Shown here: piece after piece, positions 61,660 to 64,000 of the stretch | Numbering within the stretch: the stretch's first letter is position 1 | How the letters are laid out: each line of letters starts with the position of its first letter | NCBI GenBank assembly: GCA_035716005.1 | Contig: DASTKG010000052.1 | Span: 27,628-91,627, forward strand | Direction: 5' to 3' | From: SZUA-252 sp035716005 | GTDB lineage: Bacteria; Eisenbacteria; RBG-16-71-46; SZUA-252 | Length of the DNA: 64,000 nucleotides | Made by a program: the position numbers and the translations under genes | Notes under the pieces: model-generated | The model's database searches: none | What the model was told of the DNA's origin: nothing | What the model saw: only the letters and a program-made list of their open reading frames with translations

Positions 61660-64000
61660 TCCGCCTCCCGAAGGGGCGGCCGATGCTTCCGCCCCGCCGC
61701 TTCCATCTGCGCGTTCCGGGGGAAGAGCGCCACCTGGCCGAGATCCGGGACTTCGTGCAGGAGGCGGGCGAGAAGCTCCTCATCCCGAACAAGATCCTCG
61801 CGAACACCAAGCTCGCCGTGGACGAGGCGTGCACCAACGTCGTGAAGCACGGCTATCACGGGAGCGCCGGCGACATCGACGTCACCATCATCGGGAACGG
61901 CCGCGAATTCTCGATCGAGGTCCGCGACACGGGGAAGAACTTCGATCTCCGAAGCGTCCGGAGCCCCGACCTCAAGATGTACGTCGAGACGCGCCGGAAG
62001 GGCGGCCTCGGCGTCTTCCTGATGAACCAGCTGATGGACGAGGTGCGCTACTCGGGCGGCGGCGGCGCGAACACGCTGACGATGTCGAAGCGTCTCGATC
62101 GGGCCCCCCGCAGGCGGAAGAAGGGGACCCCCTCGAAGCGGTCGCTCCGCTTCACCTACACGGTCCGCGCCTTCGGCGCGCTCACCTTCCTCGTGGCCGT
62201 CGGCTTCGGGCTCATCCACATGCAGCAGATGCGGACAGTGGAGCAGGAGGTGGTGGCGCAGGCGCGGAGCGGCGGCCGCACGCTGGCGGCGCCCGCCCTC
62301 GCCGCGCTCGCGCGCCCCGAACCGATGTCGATCGACCAGACGCTCCTCAATCAGTCGGTCGTCGCCCTGCGAAAGGCGCACGACGAGTACGAGTCGCTCC
62401 GCGTCCTCGACGCGAAGGGACGGGTCTGGGGGTCCGACCGCTTCGAGGAGCTCTTCACCCGCCGGTCCCTTCCGCGGCTCGGGCCGGACGGCGGATCGAC
62501 GCCGAGCGACGGGAAGTCGCGCGTCCTCTACGAGCCCGTGCGCCCGCCGGGCGCGGCCGCGCGGTCGGCTCCGGCCTCGTTCCAGCCGATCGGCTGGGTG
62601 GAGATCACCCTCCGGGAATCGGCCATCGGAACGCGGCTCGCGCGCGCGCGGACCGATCTCGCGGTGATCGCGCTCTTCACGCTCGTGCTCGGCTTCGCGG
62701 CGTCGACGCTCCTCATCCAGATCTTCGTGAAGCCGATCCAAACCCTCTCGGAGACGGTGCGCGCCATCGGCGAGGGGACGATGGTCGCGGACATCGGCGC
62801 GTCGGGGAACGAGGAGATCGACGACATCGCGCGCGCCTTCAACGAGGTGACGGCGAAATTCCGCGCGGCGCAGGGAAATCTGATGGAGCAGGAGCGGCTC
62901 CAGCGCGAAATGCAGGTCGCGCAGGAGATCCAGCAGACGCTCCTGCCGCGCAAGGTGCCCGAGTTGGAGGGCTTCGAGGTCGGCTACCTCTATCGCGCGG
63001 CGAAGGAGGTGGGCGGCGACTACTTCGACTTCCTCCACGTGGACGACCGCACGGAGGGGATCGTGGTGGCCGACGTCTCGGGGAAGGGCGTCCCGGGATC
63101 GCTGGTCATGACGATGATCCGGACCGCGCTCCGCATGGAGGCGCGCGGGAACCGCTCCGCCTCCGACGTCATGGCGAAGATGAACACCTTCGTCACCGAG
63201 GACATGAAGAAGGGGATGTTCGTCACGATGTTCTACGTCGTGCTCGACTCCGTGAACCGCGACGTCTCGTACGCGAGCGCGGGGCACAATCCGATGATTC
63301 TCTATCGCGGCCAGTCCGACACGACCTACTTCCTGAAGCCGAAGGGGATCCCGGTGGGGATCAACACGCCCGACCAGGAGCTCTTCCGGAAGACGATCAG
63401 CGTGGAGAAGCTCCGCCTCCGGCAGGACGACATGCTCGTCATCTACACCGACGGCATCACCGAGGCGATGAACACCGAGCGCGAGCAGTTCGGCGAGGGG
63501 CGCCTCCTGGCGGCGATCAAGACGTACGGCCATCTCACGCCGCAGGAGTTCTCCGACCAGCTGAACAAGGAGATCGAGGAGTTCACCGGCGGCGCGCCGC
63601 AGAACGACGACATCACGCTCGTCGCGGTGAAGGAGCGCGTGGCGGTCGAGGAGCGGCACGAGGAGAAGCACCGCGAGCTATTCCGTCTGATCGAGGAAGA
63701 GGGGATCCCCGTCGCGGCGGCGTGCGCCCGGCTCCAGGTGACCTCCTCCGTCTACTACCGGCTCAAGCGGCGCGTCGCCGCGGAAGGGGGCGGCGTGCTG
63801 AACGAGCCGATGAAGCGCCCGCGCTTCGCCCGCTCGAGCCTCGAGGAGGAGGCCGCGATCCTCGAGCAGGTGCGACTCGATCCGCTGGCCGGGGCGAAGA
63901 AGATCCTGGACGCGCTGAGGGCCGCAAATCGCTGCCGGGACGAGCTTTCCGAGCGCGGCGTCTACGACGTCCTGAAGCGGCGGGGGCTCAACACGAGGGA
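61656..64000 (+). CDS. Fused RsbW-like anti-sigma kinase / HAMP / SpoIIE-type PP2C phosphatase with transposase-like HTH, 3' end beyond window
   Basis: 781 complete codons from ATG 61656 with no stop, running off the window. Residues 15-145: HATPase of the RsbW type, with the N-box DEACTNVVKHGY, G1 VRDTGKNFDL and G2 GGLGVFLMNQL intact. Membrane helix about 168-188, an extracytoplasmic segment of about 140 residues, second helix about 330-350, then HAMP to about 400. Residues 415-660: SpoIIE/RsbU PP2C with VGGDYFDF, ADVSGKGVPG, IYTDGITEA and QNDDITLV, all metal-binding Asp kept. Residues 670-781: PVAAACARLQVTSSVYYRLK, a basic RPRF linker, then GAKKILDALRAAN and SERGVYDVLKRRGLN, the double HTH layout of IS481/IS3-type transposases. 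Both enzyme domains would face the cytoplasm. Third gene of the giant-protein operon. Confidence 0.85.
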   Translation, partial: MIRLPKGRPMLPPRRFHLRVPGEERHLAEIRDFVQEAGEKLLIPNKILANTKLAVDEACTNVVKHGYHGSAGDIDVTIIGNGREFSIEVRDTGKNFDLRSVRSPDLKMYVETRRKGGLGVFLMNQLMDEVRYSGGGGANTLTMSKRLDRAPRRRKKGTPSKRSLRFTYTVRAFGALTFLVAVGFGLIHMQQMRTVEQEVVAQARSGGRTLAAPALAALARPEPMSIDQTLLNQSVVALRKAHDEYESLRVLDAKGRVWGSDRFEELFTRRSLPRLGPDGGSTPSDGKSRVLYEPVRPPGAAARSAPASFQPIGWVEITLRESAIGTRLARARTDLAVIALFTLVLGFAASTLLIQIFVKPIQTLSETVRAIGEGTMVADIGASGNEEIDDIARAFNEVTAKFRAAQGNLMEQERLQREMQVAQEIQQTLLPRKVPELEGFEVGYLYRAAKEVGGDYFDFLHVDDRTEGIVVADVSGKGVPGSLVMTMIRTALRMEARGNRSASDVMAKMNTFVTEDMKKGMFVTMFYVVLDSVNRDVSYASAGHNPMILYRGQSDTTYFLKPKGIPVGINTPDQELFRKTISVEKLRLRQDDMLVIYTDGITEAMNTEREQFGEGRLLAAIKTYGHLTPQEFSDQLNKEIEEFTGGAPQNDDITLVAVKERVAVEERHEEKHRELFRLIEEEGIPVAAACARLQVTSSVYYRLKRRVAAEGGGVLNEPMKRPRFARSSLEEEAAILEQVRLDPLAGAKKILDALRAANRCRDELSERGVYDVLKRRGLNTR

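Overview
The window is one continuous stretch of high-GC bacterial DNA, packed with genes that mostly overlap by ATGA or GTGA. It carries a Tol-Pal module, many signal-peptide lipoproteins, a penta-haem cytochrome, and several secreted proteins ending in a FlgD/type IX-like tail (an NPF motif near its start and a basic last residue). This points to a Gram-negative member of the FCB side of the tree, most like Candidatus Eisenbacteria or a relative. That placement is inferred from gene content and style; no rRNA is present.

Layout. 1-2760 (minus strand): nucleoside salvage operon hpt-udk-ABC permease-pnp, behind a consensus promoter whose spacer is a near-perfect palindrome. 2843-4070: a small membrane protein and an unrecognised protein. 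4105-8696: hom-thrC-thrB-lysC, with a promoter placed so close that hom may be leaderless. 8723-12187: TonB/TolA-like protein, TolB, Pal and CpoB. 12241-16889: ClpB, a PTS EIIA-like protein and a PD40 lipoprotein. 16941-21692: a Cys/Met-metabolism PLP enzyme, VanZ, HisS and AspS. 21873-30888: two small envelope lipoproteins, PhoH, a 7TM-HD phosphodiesterase, YbeY, a DUF502 protein, RecO, GlyQ and GlyS.

31360-43806 is an accessory secretome island. It holds a 1248-residue secreted protein, two paralogous lipoproteins, a decayed IS21-type element, a propeller protein on the minus strand and a smaller tailed protein. Their promoters share an A-tract about five bases before the -35 box. The leaders are long and contain palindromes, unused Shine-Dalgarno sequences and an attenuator-like hairpin pair.

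43844-52247 returns to metabolism: aldehyde dehydrogenase, asparaginase, PPDK, a GT2 glycosyltransferase, the cytochrome and a CDP-alcohol phosphatidyltransferase. 52517-64000 is the most interesting block, three translationally coupled genes behind a sigma-54-like promoter: (i) a 2415-residue secreted multi-Ig protein with a FlgD tail; (ii) a PorV-like barrel fused to TPR-like repeats; (iii) a membrane protein joining an RsbW-type anti-sigma kinase, two membrane segments, HAMP, a SpoIIE/RsbU PP2C phosphatase and a transposase-type helix-turn-helix region, running off the window end. I read it as a candidate surface-protein, export-partner and signalling unit. No tRNA, rRNA or CRISPR was seen.
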